Of a stretch of DNA of 64,000 nucleotides, positions 17,719 to 26,085 are shown one piece after another. Positions within the stretch are counted from its first letter, which is position 1; the number at the start of each line of letters is the position of its first letter. The translations under genes were made by a program, and so were the position numbers. Origin of the DNA: Brevibacillus panacihumi W25 (GTDB lineage: Bacteria > Bacillota > Bacilli > Brevibacillales > Brevibacillaceae); NCBI RefSeq assembly GCF_000503775.1, contig NZ_KI629782.1, forward strand, positions 1,748,579 through 1,812,578, read 5' to 3'. Under the pieces are notes generated by a model. The model had not been told where the DNA came from, did not search any database, and worked only from the letters and a program-made list of their open reading frames with translations.

Positions 17719-18105
17719 TTACCTTTTTTCCCAGCGATCCAAAGAGTCTTCTTGGAGTACCTTGCGAGCCCATTGACGCTCCCATTCGGGCGGCGCTTCC
17801 TTGGGGGCATCCTGACGGCGAATCAGTCGGTACCCCAGGTAGATGATCCCGATCGCCAAGAGACTGGTAAACAGCAGATTCAATTTGCCGATCAGCATCA
17901 GGAAGCCGAACAGAAAAATCAGAATGCCCCAGAAACGAGACCCGGACGGCCCCAGGATCTTGCGTGCCCCGTAAAACATCAACACACCCGGAATCAGCAC
18001 TCCAATCAAATCTCCGCTGTCGATGCCGATCAGATCGAGCAAAACCAGCCCACCAACGAGCAGCAGAACCAGCCCGAGCAGAATCTTTCCTGACCGTTCA
18101 CCCAT
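17719..18105 (-). CDS. liaI: LiaI-like small membrane protein
   Basis: This 128-residue protein has four hydrophobic segments between about residues 6 and 92 and a charged C-terminal tail. Size, topology and position as first gene before liaH match LiaI, the membrane anchor for LiaH in B. subtilis. The ATG at 18105 follows GGAGGGAAGGACTAG. The repeated glycine-rich helices resemble the N-terminal half of LiaF. The promoter must lie in 18106-18300, but I could not identify a convincing LiaR box. Confidence 0.8.
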   Translation of the reverse strand: MGERSGKILLGLVLLLVGGLVLLDLIGIDSGDLIGVLIPGVLMFYGARKILGPSGSRFWGILIFLFGFLMLIGKLNLLFTSLLAIGIIYLGYRLIRRQDAPKEAPPEWERQWARKVLQEDSLDRWEKR

Positions 18106-18328
18106 CTAGTCCTTCCCTCCTCTCTACACCCCGTGATGCAGATGTGAATCTCATGGCTTTATTCTAGCCTCCGCACCCAATCCTCCATAACGGGCGAGCG
18201 GTTGGTTTTTGCCTCCGCCCTTGGACGGATACGGCTTCCTGCCGCAATCGGACGAATCTAATGTCGAGTCCCACAAACAGCCGTGACGAATACAGGCCGA
18301 CGCCGTCGATCCGATTTCGTTACACGTT

Positions 18329-18362
18329 TTGACAGAAAAATGTGAACAAATTGTGAACAAAT
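18329..18362 (+). promoter_or_regulatory. WalR-like direct repeat and possible promoter
   Basis: TGTGAA occurs at 18341-18346 and 18352-18357 with five bases between, inside an exact tandem 11-bp repeat (TGTGAACAAAT twice). The WalR consensus is TGTWAH-N5-TGTWAH, so each half-site differs at one position. A TTGACA sits at 18329-18334. It precedes a riboswitch and an NlpC/P60 hydrolase, the class of gene WalR controls. On the other strand it reads TTCACA-N5-TTCACA, also close to a PhoP box. The rest of 18106-18420 shows no gene. Confidence 0.45.
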
Positions 18363-18420
18363 AGGCGAAATAAAGGAAATCTCGGATCGAGATGGAATAC
18401 GTAGGAGGTGTTCTTGTAAA

Positions 18421-18551
18421 AAAAGATCGAAAAAGCCGAGTTCCGCAGATCGGAAACGGGGGAACCAAGTTTTTGGGGTGAATGGCTGTCCATGTGGCAG
18501 TCTAGGGCGTCCTTTCGACCGAACCCTTCAGCTAACCTCGTAGGCTCACGA
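18421..18551 (+). ncRNA. c-di-AMP riboswitch (ydaO/yuaA type)
   Basis: The conserved blocks of the ydaO RNA are present in order: GGGGGAACC, then TTGGGGTGAAT, then CGAACCCTTCAGCTAACCTCGTAGGC split only by expected positions. This RNA senses cyclic di-AMP and usually turns off cell-wall hydrolase and potassium or osmolyte genes. Here it lies directly before the NlpC/P60 gene, ending about 15 bases before the TTG start. The identification uses remembered consensus blocks; boundaries are approximate. Confidence 0.88.
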
Positions 18552-18565
18552 GAGGAGCAGTTCTT

Positions 18566-19129
18566 TTGCGTAAGGTGTTCGCTTCATTACTGATTGTAGG
18601 TATGCTTGCGATGGGAGCTGGCGCTGCACATGCAGAAGAAAAGGCAACAAAGCTTCACGATGTTGTCAGCGATCTTTATGGCGTCCCATACAAAACTGCA
18701 GGCAAGACCAAAAAAGGATTTGACTGCTCCGGTTTCACACACTACGTCTTTGAAGAACTAGGTGTAGAATTGCCAGCGAGTTCTGCCGCCCAATACAAAG
18801 TGGGCACCGCCGTGGACAAGAAGGATCTGCAGCCAGGTGATCTGGTCTTCTTCCAAACCAACGGACGCAGCATCTCGCATGTCGGCATCTACATCGGAGA
18901 CGGAACCTTCGTCCACTCCGAGTCAGGCCGCGGCGTCGTCAACACCAAGTTGAACGATCCGTACTACTGGAGCAAGCGCTACGTAGGCGCCAAACGTATC
19001 CATGTACCAGCTCTGGAAGAGAAGGCAGCAGAAGAAGCGCCAGCTGCACCAGTGGAAACGGTACAGGAAGCACCTGCCGCTCCAGACAAGGAACAGGCGG
19101 TGCAAGCTGCATCACTGCCACAAAAGTAA
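18566..19129 (+). CDS. Secreted NlpC/P60 endopeptidase
   Basis: This 187-residue protein has a signal peptide ending near AHA-EE (about residue 24), then an NlpC/P60 domain with the catalytic Cys in FDCSGF, His in SHVGIYIG and a third polar His in FVHSES. These enzymes cut the gamma-D-Glu to diamino acid bond of wall peptides. A Glu/Ala/Pro-rich tail (about residues 153-187) has no repeat domain. It starts at TTG after AGAGGAG. Control by c-di-AMP riboswitch and a WalR-like box fits a growth-linked wall hydrolase. Confidence 0.92.
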   Translation: MRKVFASLLIVGMLAMGAGAAHAEEKATKLHDVVSDLYGVPYKTAGKTKKGFDCSGFTHYVFEELGVELPASSAAQYKVGTAVDKKDLQPGDLVFFQTNGRSISHVGIYIGDGTFVHSESGRGVVNTKLNDPYYWSKRYVGAKRIHVPALEEKAAEEAPAAPVETVQEAPAAPDKEQAVQAASLPQK

Positions 19130-19149
19130 ACATTCATTTGCAACATGGA

Positions 19150-19179
19150 AGCCAGGGATATCGAATCTCTGGCTTTTTC
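19150..19179 (+). terminator. Rho-independent terminator
   Basis: AGCCAGGGA and TCTCTGGCT pair with one bulge, followed by TTTTT. It ends the NlpC/P60 transcript 20 bases after the stop codon. Confidence 0.8.
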
Positions 19180-19345
19180 TGACGAAATTTAGGACCAGGT
19201 GTCAGGACGAGACTACAGTCTTATCCTATTTGTCAGAAGATGCTTTCTTTTTCCCTCCCATGGTTCCGGGCATGGTATGATAGGTAGACAAGGATATGCA
19301 TAAGTATCATTGGTTCAAAGAGGAAGATAGAAGGTACTGGGGGTA

Positions 19346-20071
19346 ATGTTGGTGCATGACCATATTCTGATCGTCGACGACAATCTTGAAATCATAGAGT
19401 TGTTGGAAGACATTCTGGAAAATGAGGGATTTCAGGTCTCCTCTGCGGAAAATGGCGCGGAGGCCTTGATGAAACTAAAACGCGGCGAGGTTCCCAGCTT
19501 GATCCTGCTCGACATCATGATGCCCAATATGAGCGGTTACGAGCTTTGCTCCCAGATTCGCCGGGAGTGGGACCTGCCGATTTTATTCTTAAGCGCAAAG
19601 GGCAAAGCGGTAGACAAGGTAGTCGGCTTCGAGATCGGCGCAGACGATTACATTACCAAGCCTTTTGATACCGAAGAGCTGCTCGCGCGCATCCGGGCCC
19701 ATCTTCGCAGATACGAACGAATCCGCAAGCACTCGGAAGAACAGCCGGATAAAGATGCGGCTTCCTCGTCCATCACCATCCTGAAATTCAAGGGCCTGGA
19801 AATTCACAAGGAGACGTACTCCGTCTATGTAAATGAGCAAAAAATCGAGCTTTCCACCAAGGAGTTCCAGCTGCTCACCTTCCTGGCTGAGAATGCAGGC
19901 ATTGTCTTTACCCGCGAGCAAATCTACGATCGTGTCTGGGGGTATGGGTACGGCTCACTCAACACCGTCACTGTCCATATTAAGAACCTGCGCGAAAAAT
20001 TGGAAGCAGATCGCCAGTTCATCAAAACACAGTGGGGGACGGGTTATGTCTTTATCGGGGAGAAGCTCTAG
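19346..20071 (+). CDS. OmpR/PhoB-family response regulator
   Basis: This 241-residue regulator has a receiver domain (DD near residues 10-11, phospho-Asp in LLDIMMPN, Lys in ITKPF) and a C-terminal winged helix with STKEFQLLTFLAENAG and the recognition-helix region TVTVHIKNLREKLE. The ATG at 19346 follows GGGGGTA. Its stop TAG is immediately followed by the kinase start, so the pair is translationally coupled. Targets are unknown. Confidence 0.9.
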   Translation: MLVHDHILIVDDNLEIIELLEDILENEGFQVSSAENGAEALMKLKRGEVPSLILLDIMMPNMSGYELCSQIRREWDLPILFLSAKGKAVDKVVGFEIGADDYITKPFDTEELLARIRAHLRRYERIRKHSEEQPDKDAASSSITILKFKGLEIHKETYSVYVNEQKIELSTKEFQLLTFLAENAGIVFTREQIYDRVWGYGYGSLNTVTVHIKNLREKLEADRQFIKTQWGTGYVFIGEKL

Positions 20072-21445
20072 ATGAGCTTGCGCAACAAACTCTTTCTTTC
20101 CTTTATCGCCCTGATGGTTCTCAACATCCTGCTGTTCAAATTTGTCTTTGAGGATATAATCGTCGAACAATTGAAGAACGACCGGCACAATCAATACCAG
20201 TACGAAAAGGATACGGCCGAAAAAGTACGGCTCATGCAATTGCTCCGCACGCTCAATTTCAAAGACCCGACCGAGCGGCTGGAGCTGGACATGAACAAGA
20301 ATCTTCCCGAGGATCTGATGTATCGCATCGTTGTGCAGGATGCACGGGGGAATGTCATCTACTCCAAAACCTCACAAGCCTATGACTTGAAAATGCTCCC
20401 GAGAAATTCTGAGACGAACGGCAGTCTGAAGGTCGTAGGCGAATATCATTTCCAGCAGGAGCCTCCCAAGGAAGGCGAGACCGTCATTTACTTTTACACG
20501 GACGAATACGACATCATGGCTTCCAAAGGCGTCTCGATGATGCTCTGGTTTATTTACGGCAGCATTACGCTGGTCGGACTGGTTTTGATGGCCCTGTATG
20601 TCCGCTGGATCTTGCGTCCAGTCAACGAGCTGACCCGGGTCACGCAGGAGATTCGCGATGGCAAACGGCTTGTCTCCTTCTCTTATCGCACGCATGACGA
20701 ATTCGGCCAGCTATTCCAGTATTTCGGCGACATGGTGGACGAATTGCGCGTATCCGAGGAACGTCAGTCGGAGCTGATTTCGGCCATCGCCCATGATTTT
20801 CGCACACCGCTCACCACGATCAAGGGCTACGCCTCCTATATCGGTTCCGGGCGTGTGACTGATCTCGAACGAATTCAGAAACAGATGGGCAAAATCGAGC
20901 AAAAGACATCCGATCTGGAGAAGCTTCTGGATGAATTGCAGGATTACAGCACCCAAAGCACAGAGGTGCGCTTGAATATAAGCCGTATCCACGTCAAGCA
21001 ATTCATGAAGGGAATCATCGAAGATTACCTGGTTCGCATCAAGGAGGCAGGGCTTTCCTTCCAATGGAAGCTGCGCGTCTCCAACGAGCTGTACATCGAG
21101 GCCGACGAAGCCAAGCTTCGCCGGGTGATGGAAAATTTGATCAACAACGCCATCGTCTACAACAAACCAGGGGGTTCCATCCTGATTACTTGCGATCAGC
21201 GTGAAGGGCATGTCCTTTTTTCCATCATCGACAAGGGAGAAGGTATATCCCCGGAGGATCAGACGAAGATCTTCACCAAATTTTATCGGGTGGAAAAGTC
21301 GCGCAACCGGAACAACGGCGGCACCGGTCTTGGCCTGAATATCTGCCAAAGCATCGTCCGTCGCCATGGCGGGGAAATCATGGTGACGAGTGAATTGGGT
21401 GTGGGTAGCAGTTTTTCTTTCACCATTCCGTTCTATACAACTTAA
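20072..21445 (+). CDS. Membrane sensor histidine kinase
   Basis: This 457-residue kinase has a transmembrane helix at about residues 8-26, an external sensor of about 120 residues, a second helix near 155-178, HAMP, HisKA (phospho-His in AHDFRTPLTTIKGY) and HATPase with N, DKGEGIS and GTGLGLNICQ boxes. It forms a two-component system with the regulator before it. It is not WalK: no PAS domain and no yycHI genes follow. The signal cannot be deduced from the sequence. Confidence 0.9.
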   Translation: MSLRNKLFLSFIALMVLNILLFKFVFEDIIVEQLKNDRHNQYQYEKDTAEKVRLMQLLRTLNFKDPTERLELDMNKNLPEDLMYRIVVQDARGNVIYSKTSQAYDLKMLPRNSETNGSLKVVGEYHFQQEPPKEGETVIYFYTDEYDIMASKGVSMMLWFIYGSITLVGLVLMALYVRWILRPVNELTRVTQEIRDGKRLVSFSYRTHDEFGQLFQYFGDMVDELRVSEERQSELISAIAHDFRTPLTTIKGYASYIGSGRVTDLERIQKQMGKIEQKTSDLEKLLDELQDYSTQSTEVRLNISRIHVKQFMKGIIEDYLVRIKEAGLSFQWKLRVSNELYIEADEAKLRRVMENLINNAIVYNKPGGSILITCDQREGHVLFSIIDKGEGISPEDQTKIFTKFYRVEKSRNRNNGGTGLGLNICQSIVRRHGGEIMVTSELGVGSSFSFTIPFYTT

Positions 21446-21612
21446 TTTTATTTCACTTTATGTTTATTTTACGGATTCTTTATTTTTACCTGCTATATTT
21501 AGAAAAGTAAGCATGTGCTTTCAGTGATAAATAACCCCCAGTTCGGTATCTGACACCAGCGGCTTTCCGCCTCGTGATAGATGCCTTTTTTTTATGCTTT
21601 TCGTGGTACGCC

Positions 21613-21835
21613 AGCTGCGGGGGAGGAAAAAGGGGAAAACGCTCGGGCGGGTTGGGATCTTTGATGGGGGGCATCCCTGGCCGACTCCATTCCAAAGGGG
21701 GAACTGCAGCCAAAAGCAGCCGACTCCTGGGAGTATTTCAGGGTTGGCTGCTGAAAGCGTGTTCCCCCTTTTCCATTGCGTCTGGGTCAAGATCCCAAAT
21801 GCCCTCGCTTTTTTCCCCTTTTTCCTCGGCCAGCT
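21613..21835. repeat. 223-bp palindromic repeat element
   Basis: The left arm (about 21613-21668) and right arm (about 21780-21835) are imperfect reverse complements, sharing AGCTG ends, GAGGAAAAAGGGGAAAA and TTGGGATCTT. Inside is a second hairpin with AAAGGGGGAAC against GTTCCCCCTTT and AGCAGCC against GGCTGCT. The right arm also occurs at 1529-1619. It lies between two converging genes. It could be a MITE-like mobile repeat or a structured RNA; ORFs here are likely chance readings. Confidence 0.75.
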
Positions 21836-21854
21836 TTCCTGCATAATCCATTCA

Positions 21855-21892
21855 CAAAAAAACCCATACAGCATTTTCACTGCACGGGTTTG
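21855..21892 (-). terminator. Terminator after the P450 gene
   Basis: On the minus strand CCCGTGCAG and CTGTATGGG pair (two G-U) and are followed by seven T, just past the P450 stop codon. Confidence 0.8.
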
Positions 21893-21900
21893 GCAAATCG

Positions 21901-23250
21901 TTATTCGTTTTGTTCCCTTTTTTCCAGACGCATCGGCAAACCGTTTTTCGGGCGGAGGGTGACGACTGGTTCCAGCTCTACTTTCTGATCGGGCTGCGCC
22001 AGACGCAGTCGGTAGCGTTGGGCAATTGTCGCCAGAAGCAAGGCCGCTTCCATCAATGCGAAGTTGTTGCCGATGCAAATACGCGGTCCTCCCCCGAAGG
22101 GAAAGTAGGCGTAGGCGGGAATCCGCTTCAGCAAATCCCCCGCAAAGCGCTCGGGACGAAATTCATCCGGATCTTCGAAGTACTTTTCCTGGCGGTGCAT
22201 GACATACTGGCTCATCATCAGCGTATCTCCCGGCTCATACGTATGGCCGCCGATCTCGACTGGTTCCACCACCTCGCGATTGATCGTCCAAGCAGCCGGG
22301 GAGAGACGAAGCGTCTCGGAGATGATCAGGTTGACATAGGTCAGATTGGGGATATCCTCGACTGTTGGCAGCCTTCCTCCGAGGACGGACTTCAACTCGT
22401 CATGCAGCTTTTGTTCCGCCTCTGGATGGGTCGCCAGCAAATAAAAGATCCAGGACATCGTATTGGCAGTCGTCTCGTGACCCGCCACAAAAATGGTCAT
22501 GACCTCGTCGCGAACCTGCTCATCCGTCATGCCCTGCCCATCGTCCTCGTCTCGCGCAGACAAAAGCATCGCCAACAGATCGGTATGGCTGCCCGTGCTT
22601 TTGCGCCGCTCCTCGATCAAGCCATAAATGGTCTTGTCCAGCACTTCGCTCGATTCGACGAATTCCCGATTGCTGCGTGTCGGCACAGACAGCGGGATGT
22701 CGATGAAGGAAGTGGCTTTTGTCGACACGTATTTCAATCCGACGTCGATGGCATGACCGATCTTGTCTGCGCCCTCCTTGACGGTTTTGCCGAACATTGT
22801 CTCTGTGATGATCGCCAGCGTCACCTTCATCATGTCCTGATGAATGTCCCGCACCTCGCCATCCTTCCAGTCCTCCATCAGCTCGACACCCTGACGGACC
22901 ATAGCATCCGCGTACCCTGCGATCCGGTCGCGGTGAAAGGCCGGCTGCATCAACCTGCGCTGGCGGATGTGTTTTTTGCCTTCACTCGTCAGAATGCCGT
23001 CACCGACAACGGCCCGTGCCACCTGCAAGCCCTTTCCCTTGCGAAAATGCGCTTGCTTGGTAACGAGCACTTCCTTGATCATATCGGGATTGTTCAGCAT
23101 GTAGACATGGCGTTTGGGTCCAAATCGGAAATGAACGACATCTCCGTATTCTTTTGCCGCATCGCGGATAAATTTCAGTGTATCCCGGCGAAAGGCGAGT
23201 ACATTGCCGGAAATGGGAAGTCCCTTGGGACCGGCAGTAATTTGCTCCAT
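21901..23250 (-). CDS. Cytochrome P450
   Basis: This 449-residue haem monooxygenase has the I-helix oxygen-activation motif AGHETT, the K-helix ETLR, and the haem-binding loop [12 protein letters not shown] with the Cys ligand. No reductase domain is fused and none is adjacent, so electrons must come from separate partners. The overall look is closer to the CYP102-haem-domain/fatty-acid-hydroxylase style than to small actinobacterial P450s; the substrate is unknown. ATG 23250 (MEQITAG) was chosen because AAAGGAGG lies six bases upstream. Confidence 0.92.
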   Translation of the reverse strand: MEQITAGPKGLPISGNVLAFRRDTLKFIRDAAKEYGDVVHFRFGPKRHVYMLNNPDMIKEVLVTKQAHFRKGKGLQVARAVVGDGILTSEGKKHIRQRRLMQPAFHRDRIAGYADAMVRQGVELMEDWKDGEVRDIHQDMMKVTLAIITETMFGKTVKEGADKIGHAIDVGLKYVSTKATSFIDIPLSVPTRSNREFVESSEVLDKTIYGLIEERRKSTGSHTDLLAMLLSARDEDDGQGMTDEQVRDEVMTIFVAGHETTANTMSWIFYLLATHPEAEQKLHDELKSVLGGRLPTVEDIPNLTYVNLIISETLRLSPAAWTINREVVEPVEIGGHTYEPGDTLMMSQYVMHRQEKYFEDPDEFRPERFAGDLLKRIPAYAYFPFGGGPRICIGNNFALMEAALLLATIAQRYRLRLAQPDQKVELEPVVTLRPKNGLPMRLEKREQNE

Positions 23251-23319
23251 CTTGTCCTCCTTTAAGCCCATCTTTGGGTGGTTTCCCCATAGTATCCGGC
23301 AGAAGAAGCCATTTATACG

Positions 23320-23347
23320 GAAAAAGCCGCCCGGAAAGGACGACTTT
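23320..23347 (-). terminator. Terminator after bioY
   Basis: On the minus strand AAGTCGTCC and GGGCGGCTT pair and are followed by TTTTT. It lies between bioY and the P450 gene. Confidence 0.75.
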
Positions 23348-23370
23348 GGTAAAACGGTATTGCATGCTTT

Positions 23371-23940
23371 TCAGGAAGTGACACTCGGTGTATCGCTGTG
23401 GCGCAAGAGCCTGCTCGCCAATAGCCGCTCCCGCACTTTGATCCCGATGATGGAAGCGAGCACCGCTTTGATCACGCCGACGACCAAAAACGGCGTCACA
23501 CCCCAGGCAATCGCATCTGTCCATGGAACATCCAGTACGTACTTCAGTTGAACGGTCCCGAAGGCCAGTGTGATAATCATTCCGACAATATTGGCGATAA
23601 TGGCATTGGTCAGGGTAAAGCGTGTCTTTTCCAAAATGAGTCCGGTCACATATGCGGTCAAAATAAATCCGGTGATGTATCCGCCTGTTTTGCCGATGAG
23701 AATATGCAAGCCCCCATTTGCCTCGGCAAAGACAGGCATGCCGACCGCTCCGAGCAATATGTAAATCAGGATCGACAAGGTACCGTAACGGCTGCCCAGG
23801 ATTGTCGCTGTCAAGCCGACTGCAAGCGTCTGCCCTGTAATCGGGACCAGCGGAAGCGGGATGGTAAGCTGCGACAAGACGGCCGTCACCCCGGCAAAAA
23901 TCGCAGATAAAAGCAGCCAGCGAAGTCGTTCATTTCTCAT
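23371..23940 (-). CDS. bioY: Biotin transporter substrate-binding subunit BioY
   Basis: This 189-residue membrane protein has six hydrophobic segments and the BioY family pattern, with PLPLVPITGQTLAV near the N-terminus and GGLHILIGKTGGYI in the middle. BioY binds biotin in the membrane, alone or with the EcfAT energy-coupling module, which is not encoded here. ATG 23940 was chosen over 23955 because GGAGGAAG is properly spaced from it. A BirA operator lies directly upstream, so biotin sufficiency should shut it off. Confidence 0.92.
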   Translation of the reverse strand: MRNERLRWLLLSAIFAGVTAVLSQLTIPLPLVPITGQTLAVGLTATILGSRYGTLSILIYILLGAVGMPVFAEANGGLHILIGKTGGYITGFILTAYVTGLILEKTRFTLTNAIIANIVGMIITLAFGTVQLKYVLDVPWTDAIAWGVTPFLVVGVIKAVLASIIGIKVRERLLASRLLRHSDTPSVTS

Positions 23941-23959
23941 GCATTCTTCCTCCAATTAT

Positions 23960-23990
23960 TTGTTAACCAAATTATAAAACGAGTTAACAA
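23960..23990 (-). promoter_or_regulatory. BirA operator of bioY
   Basis: TTGTTAAC (23960-23967) and GTTAACAA (23983-23990) are perfect inverted half-sites separated by 15 bases, matching the BirA box consensus of Firmicutes. It overlaps the expected bioY promoter. Holo-biotin ligase bound here would repress transport. Confidence 0.9.
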
Positions 23991-24034
23991 AATGATAATA
24001 CGCATCAGAGGAAATGTAAATGCCTTCTGTCCAT

Positions 24035-24595
24035 TTATTTTTGCAAGTCCCGAATCGCCTGCAGGGAAGCAAGTGATTGCACCGTATGATCGATCAGATC
24101 GCGCAAATCGTCGATGTTCCCCTCGTCGATTTTACGATGGAAGTCGAGCGTGATCTGATTGAGATAGCTTTGCGGCGGCCACTCTATGCGTTTTTCCTCC
24201 AGACGGACCGATACGGTCTGGGTGATATAAGGCCGCTGCCCCCAGATATCATTCAAAAGCACCGCAATCCTCTGGACCTCGTCCGTCACCTCTTGGATGA
24301 CTGTAAAAAAATGGATGCAAATCGTGCAGCCAATGTGATCGGTCAGCGGCTGCTCCAGCTGCTCGGCAGCAATGTCAGCAAGCCCGGTTCGAAGCTGCAT
24401 CCGCGCCTTGACTGCCCTCTCCCGATTCGTAGCCGCAGCCAGTTCAAAATCGATCTGGAACAGGCGCTGAAAGGTTGCCATATCCATGACATCCGATCGA
24501 TCGGTGATCGTTATCGCTCCTTCAAAATCGCGGTCGTACACTCCGCCCTCCAGCACGACCCGGATATTGTCAAAAACCAGCGGGTGAAACATCAT
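24035..24595 (-). CDS. Conserved hypothetical protein
   Basis: A protein of about 186 residues that I do not recognise. It has no signal peptide or membrane helix. The middle (about residues 60-110) is helical and hydrophobic; the C-terminal third is helical and acidic. The start at 24595 (MMFHPLVF) follows GGGAGAAG; the longer form from 24610 is possible. It stands alone between bioY and a divergent small membrane gene, so context gives no function. Confidence 0.6.
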   Translation of the reverse strand: MMFHPLVFDNIRVVLEGGVYDRDFEGAITITDRSDVMDMATFQRLFQIDFELAAATNRERAVKARMQLRTGLADIAAEQLEQPLTDHIGCTICIHFFTVIQEVTDEVQRIAVLLNDIWGQRPYITQTVSVRLEEKRIEWPPQSYLNQITLDFHRKIDEGNIDDLRDLIDHTVQSLASLQAIRDLQK

Positions 24596-24727
24596 CTCTT
24601 CTCCCTTCACATCCCTTGCTTGCTCTAGTTTAGGATGCCCGCTTTTTTAGCGATTTGCAAGCTGTCGCCAGTTCGCCATGGCATATTCGTCCCCGGCAGT
24701 GGTACCATGAAGATTGAGGTGAACACC

Positions 24728-25018
24728 ATGTTTTTGATTGCCATACTCGTCCTCGTCGCGATTGCCGGCGAAATCCTTCATCGGCTCAATCCCTGGAAAA
24801 AACCGGAGCCAGCCTATGAAGACCTGGTTTCCCAGATCAAGCAGGCAGCCTGGTACCAGGAGCTCGCTGCAGACGAAGCGTGCCGACAAGTGCTGGAGAA
24901 CGATCCGCACGTCGCCGCTTACTACTCCGGGACCTACGAGGCCCAACGCCTGCTGACGCAAGAAGGCTTTCAGCTTGGGCTTATTGACTACGTGAAAGAG
25001 CAGGCAGGAAAAAAATGA
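24728..25018 (+). CDS. Small single-helix membrane protein, unknown
   Basis: A 96-residue protein with one N-terminal transmembrane helix (about residues 2-17) and a cytosolic helical part containing EDLVSQIKQAAWYQELAAD. The ATG at 24728 follows GAGGTG at a normal distance; an upstream ATG at 24707 lacks such a site. It converges with the ankyrin gene only 10 bases away. No family recognised. Confidence 0.6.
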   Translation: MFLIAILVLVAIAGEILHRLNPWKKPEPAYEDLVSQIKQAAWYQELAADEACRQVLENDPHVAAYYSGTYEAQRLLTQEGFQLGLIDYVKEQAGKK

Positions 25019-25028
25019 AATACCGCTG

Positions 25029-25592
25029 CTAATGCTCGGATTCCAGCTTTGTTGGAAGCTGCTCGACCTGCTCTGCCTTTGCTCCAGCTCGGCGCAACAA
25101 GGCTTCTACCCGCGCATTTCCTTGGGCGATGGCCAGATCAAGCGGCGATTCTTTGCCCTCCTGTCTGGCATTTAGCTGTGCGCCATGTACAAGCAACAGC
25201 TCGATCAAAGCTTCATTGTCATCATGGAAAGCGGCCGTATGCAAGCAGGTGTGGCCATTGCTGTCGAAGATGTCGGTCTTTGCCCCATGCTCTAGCAAAA
25301 GCCGGATGACATCAAGATTGCGCTCCCCTGCTATCGCCGCATGCAGGGCGGTGTTGGAGGGGATGAAGGAGATTTGGGAATGCGACAGCGCGTTTACGTC
25401 TGCCCCCTGTTCTAGCAAAAGCTTGACGAGGTCAGGATGTCCAAAATGGGCCGCGTACCCCAGTAGGGTCAGCCCGTTTTCATTTTCTGCATTCACGAGC
25501 GCTGGATGCTCCTGCAACAAGGAAGCAAGCTGCTCTTCATCTCCGGACTCCGCCGCTTGAAATAGGGCCTGAATCATCCGCGGATCGTTCAT
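25029..25592 (-). CDS. Ankyrin repeat protein
   Basis: This 187-residue protein is built of about four to five ankyrin repeats, seen as GLTLLGYAAHFGHPDLVKLL, then TALHAAIAGERNLDVIRLLL, then TCLHTAAFHDDNEALIELLL, then SPLDLAIAQGNARVEALL. Such repeats bind other proteins; the partner is unknown. It has no signal peptide. ATG 25592 follows GGGAGG, whereas the longer frame to 25667 has no good site. Confidence 0.85.
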   Translation of the reverse strand: MNDPRMIQALFQAAESGDEEQLASLLQEHPALVNAENENGLTLLGYAAHFGHPDLVKLLLEQGADVNALSHSQISFIPSNTALHAAIAGERNLDVIRLLLEHGAKTDIFDSNGHTCLHTAAFHDDNEALIELLLVHGAQLNARQEGKESPLDLAIAQGNARVEALLRRAGAKAEQVEQLPTKLESEH

Positions 25593-25664
25593 CGTTTCGA
25601 ACCTCCCTGTTTTTCTCCCCCTTACTTCTGGCGTCCTCCATCCTTTTCCTGCACGGAACAAAAG

Positions 25665-25706
25665 CAAAAAAAAACATACTCGCCGGAATTCTCCTCTGCG
25701 GTATGC
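25665..25706 (-). terminator. Terminator after yhfH-like gene
   Basis: On the minus strand CATACCGC and GCGAGTATG form a stem with one mismatch, followed by nine T. It ends the small cysteine-rich gene and precedes the ankyrin gene. Confidence 0.65.
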
Positions 25707-25740
25707 CTGTTATGGATCGACTATTCTCATTCGAAACGAC

Positions 25741-25902
25741 TCAGTTCTTTTTATAGTAGTGCTTGTATGCGTCGGTAGAAGCTTGATCCTGGCATGTGTA
25801 GCACTCGGTGGCATAGGATTCGGCTTGCTCCGAAATCACTTGGCCGCAGGACGCACAGCATTTTGCTTCCAGGTTGCGAAAAAAGGTAGTGATCGGTGTC
25901 AT
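25741..25902 (-). CDS. yhfH: YhfH-family small zinc-ribbon-like protein
   Basis: A 53-residue protein beginning MTPITTFFRNLEAK, with two cysteine pairs, CCASCG (about residues 15-20) and ECYTC (about 33-37), likely to bind a metal. Length and the FFRNL start fit the YhfH family of Bacillus. Its ATG follows GGAGGGAAAATACC. No function is established. Two palindromes lie upstream. Confidence 0.7.
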   Translation of the reverse strand: MTPITTFFRNLEAKCCASCGQVISEQAESYATECYTCQDQASTDAYKHYYKKN

Positions 25903-25931
25903 GGTATTTTCCCTCCAGAGCTGTTGTTAGC

Positions 25932-25978
25932 TGTATTGTAATACAACAGCATCTGTTTTATAAAAGTTTGTTATAACA
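25932..25978 (-). promoter_or_regulatory. Palindromes upstream of the yhfH-like gene
   Basis: TGTATT-GT-AATACA (25932-25945) is a perfect inverted repeat, and TGTTATAACA (25969-25978) is a perfect 10-bp palindrome. The first covers a possible -10 (TACAAT on the minus strand) with a weak TTATAA -35 box 18 bases away. They look like repressor sites; the regulator is not known. Confidence 0.35.
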
Positions 25979-26085
25979 CATGACGACGCATTATCATTCT
26001 CTCTCGCCGTTTCTCTGCCGATTACTCCTTTTTTCGCTGTATTCATACATTTTCGAAAAAGAATCTCTGTTGTAACACACGCATC

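Noticed and set aside
18106..18300. LiaR binding box before liaI
   Set aside because: No inverted repeat matching the remembered LiaR consensus could be found with confidence.
21574..21962. Overlapping short ORFs in the palindromic repeat
   Set aside because: They read through inverted repeat arms in several frames with low-complexity translations and no ribosome sites.
21910..23265. 451-codon open frame on the plus strand
   Set aside because: It is antisense to the P450 gene, which has all catalytic motifs on the other strand.
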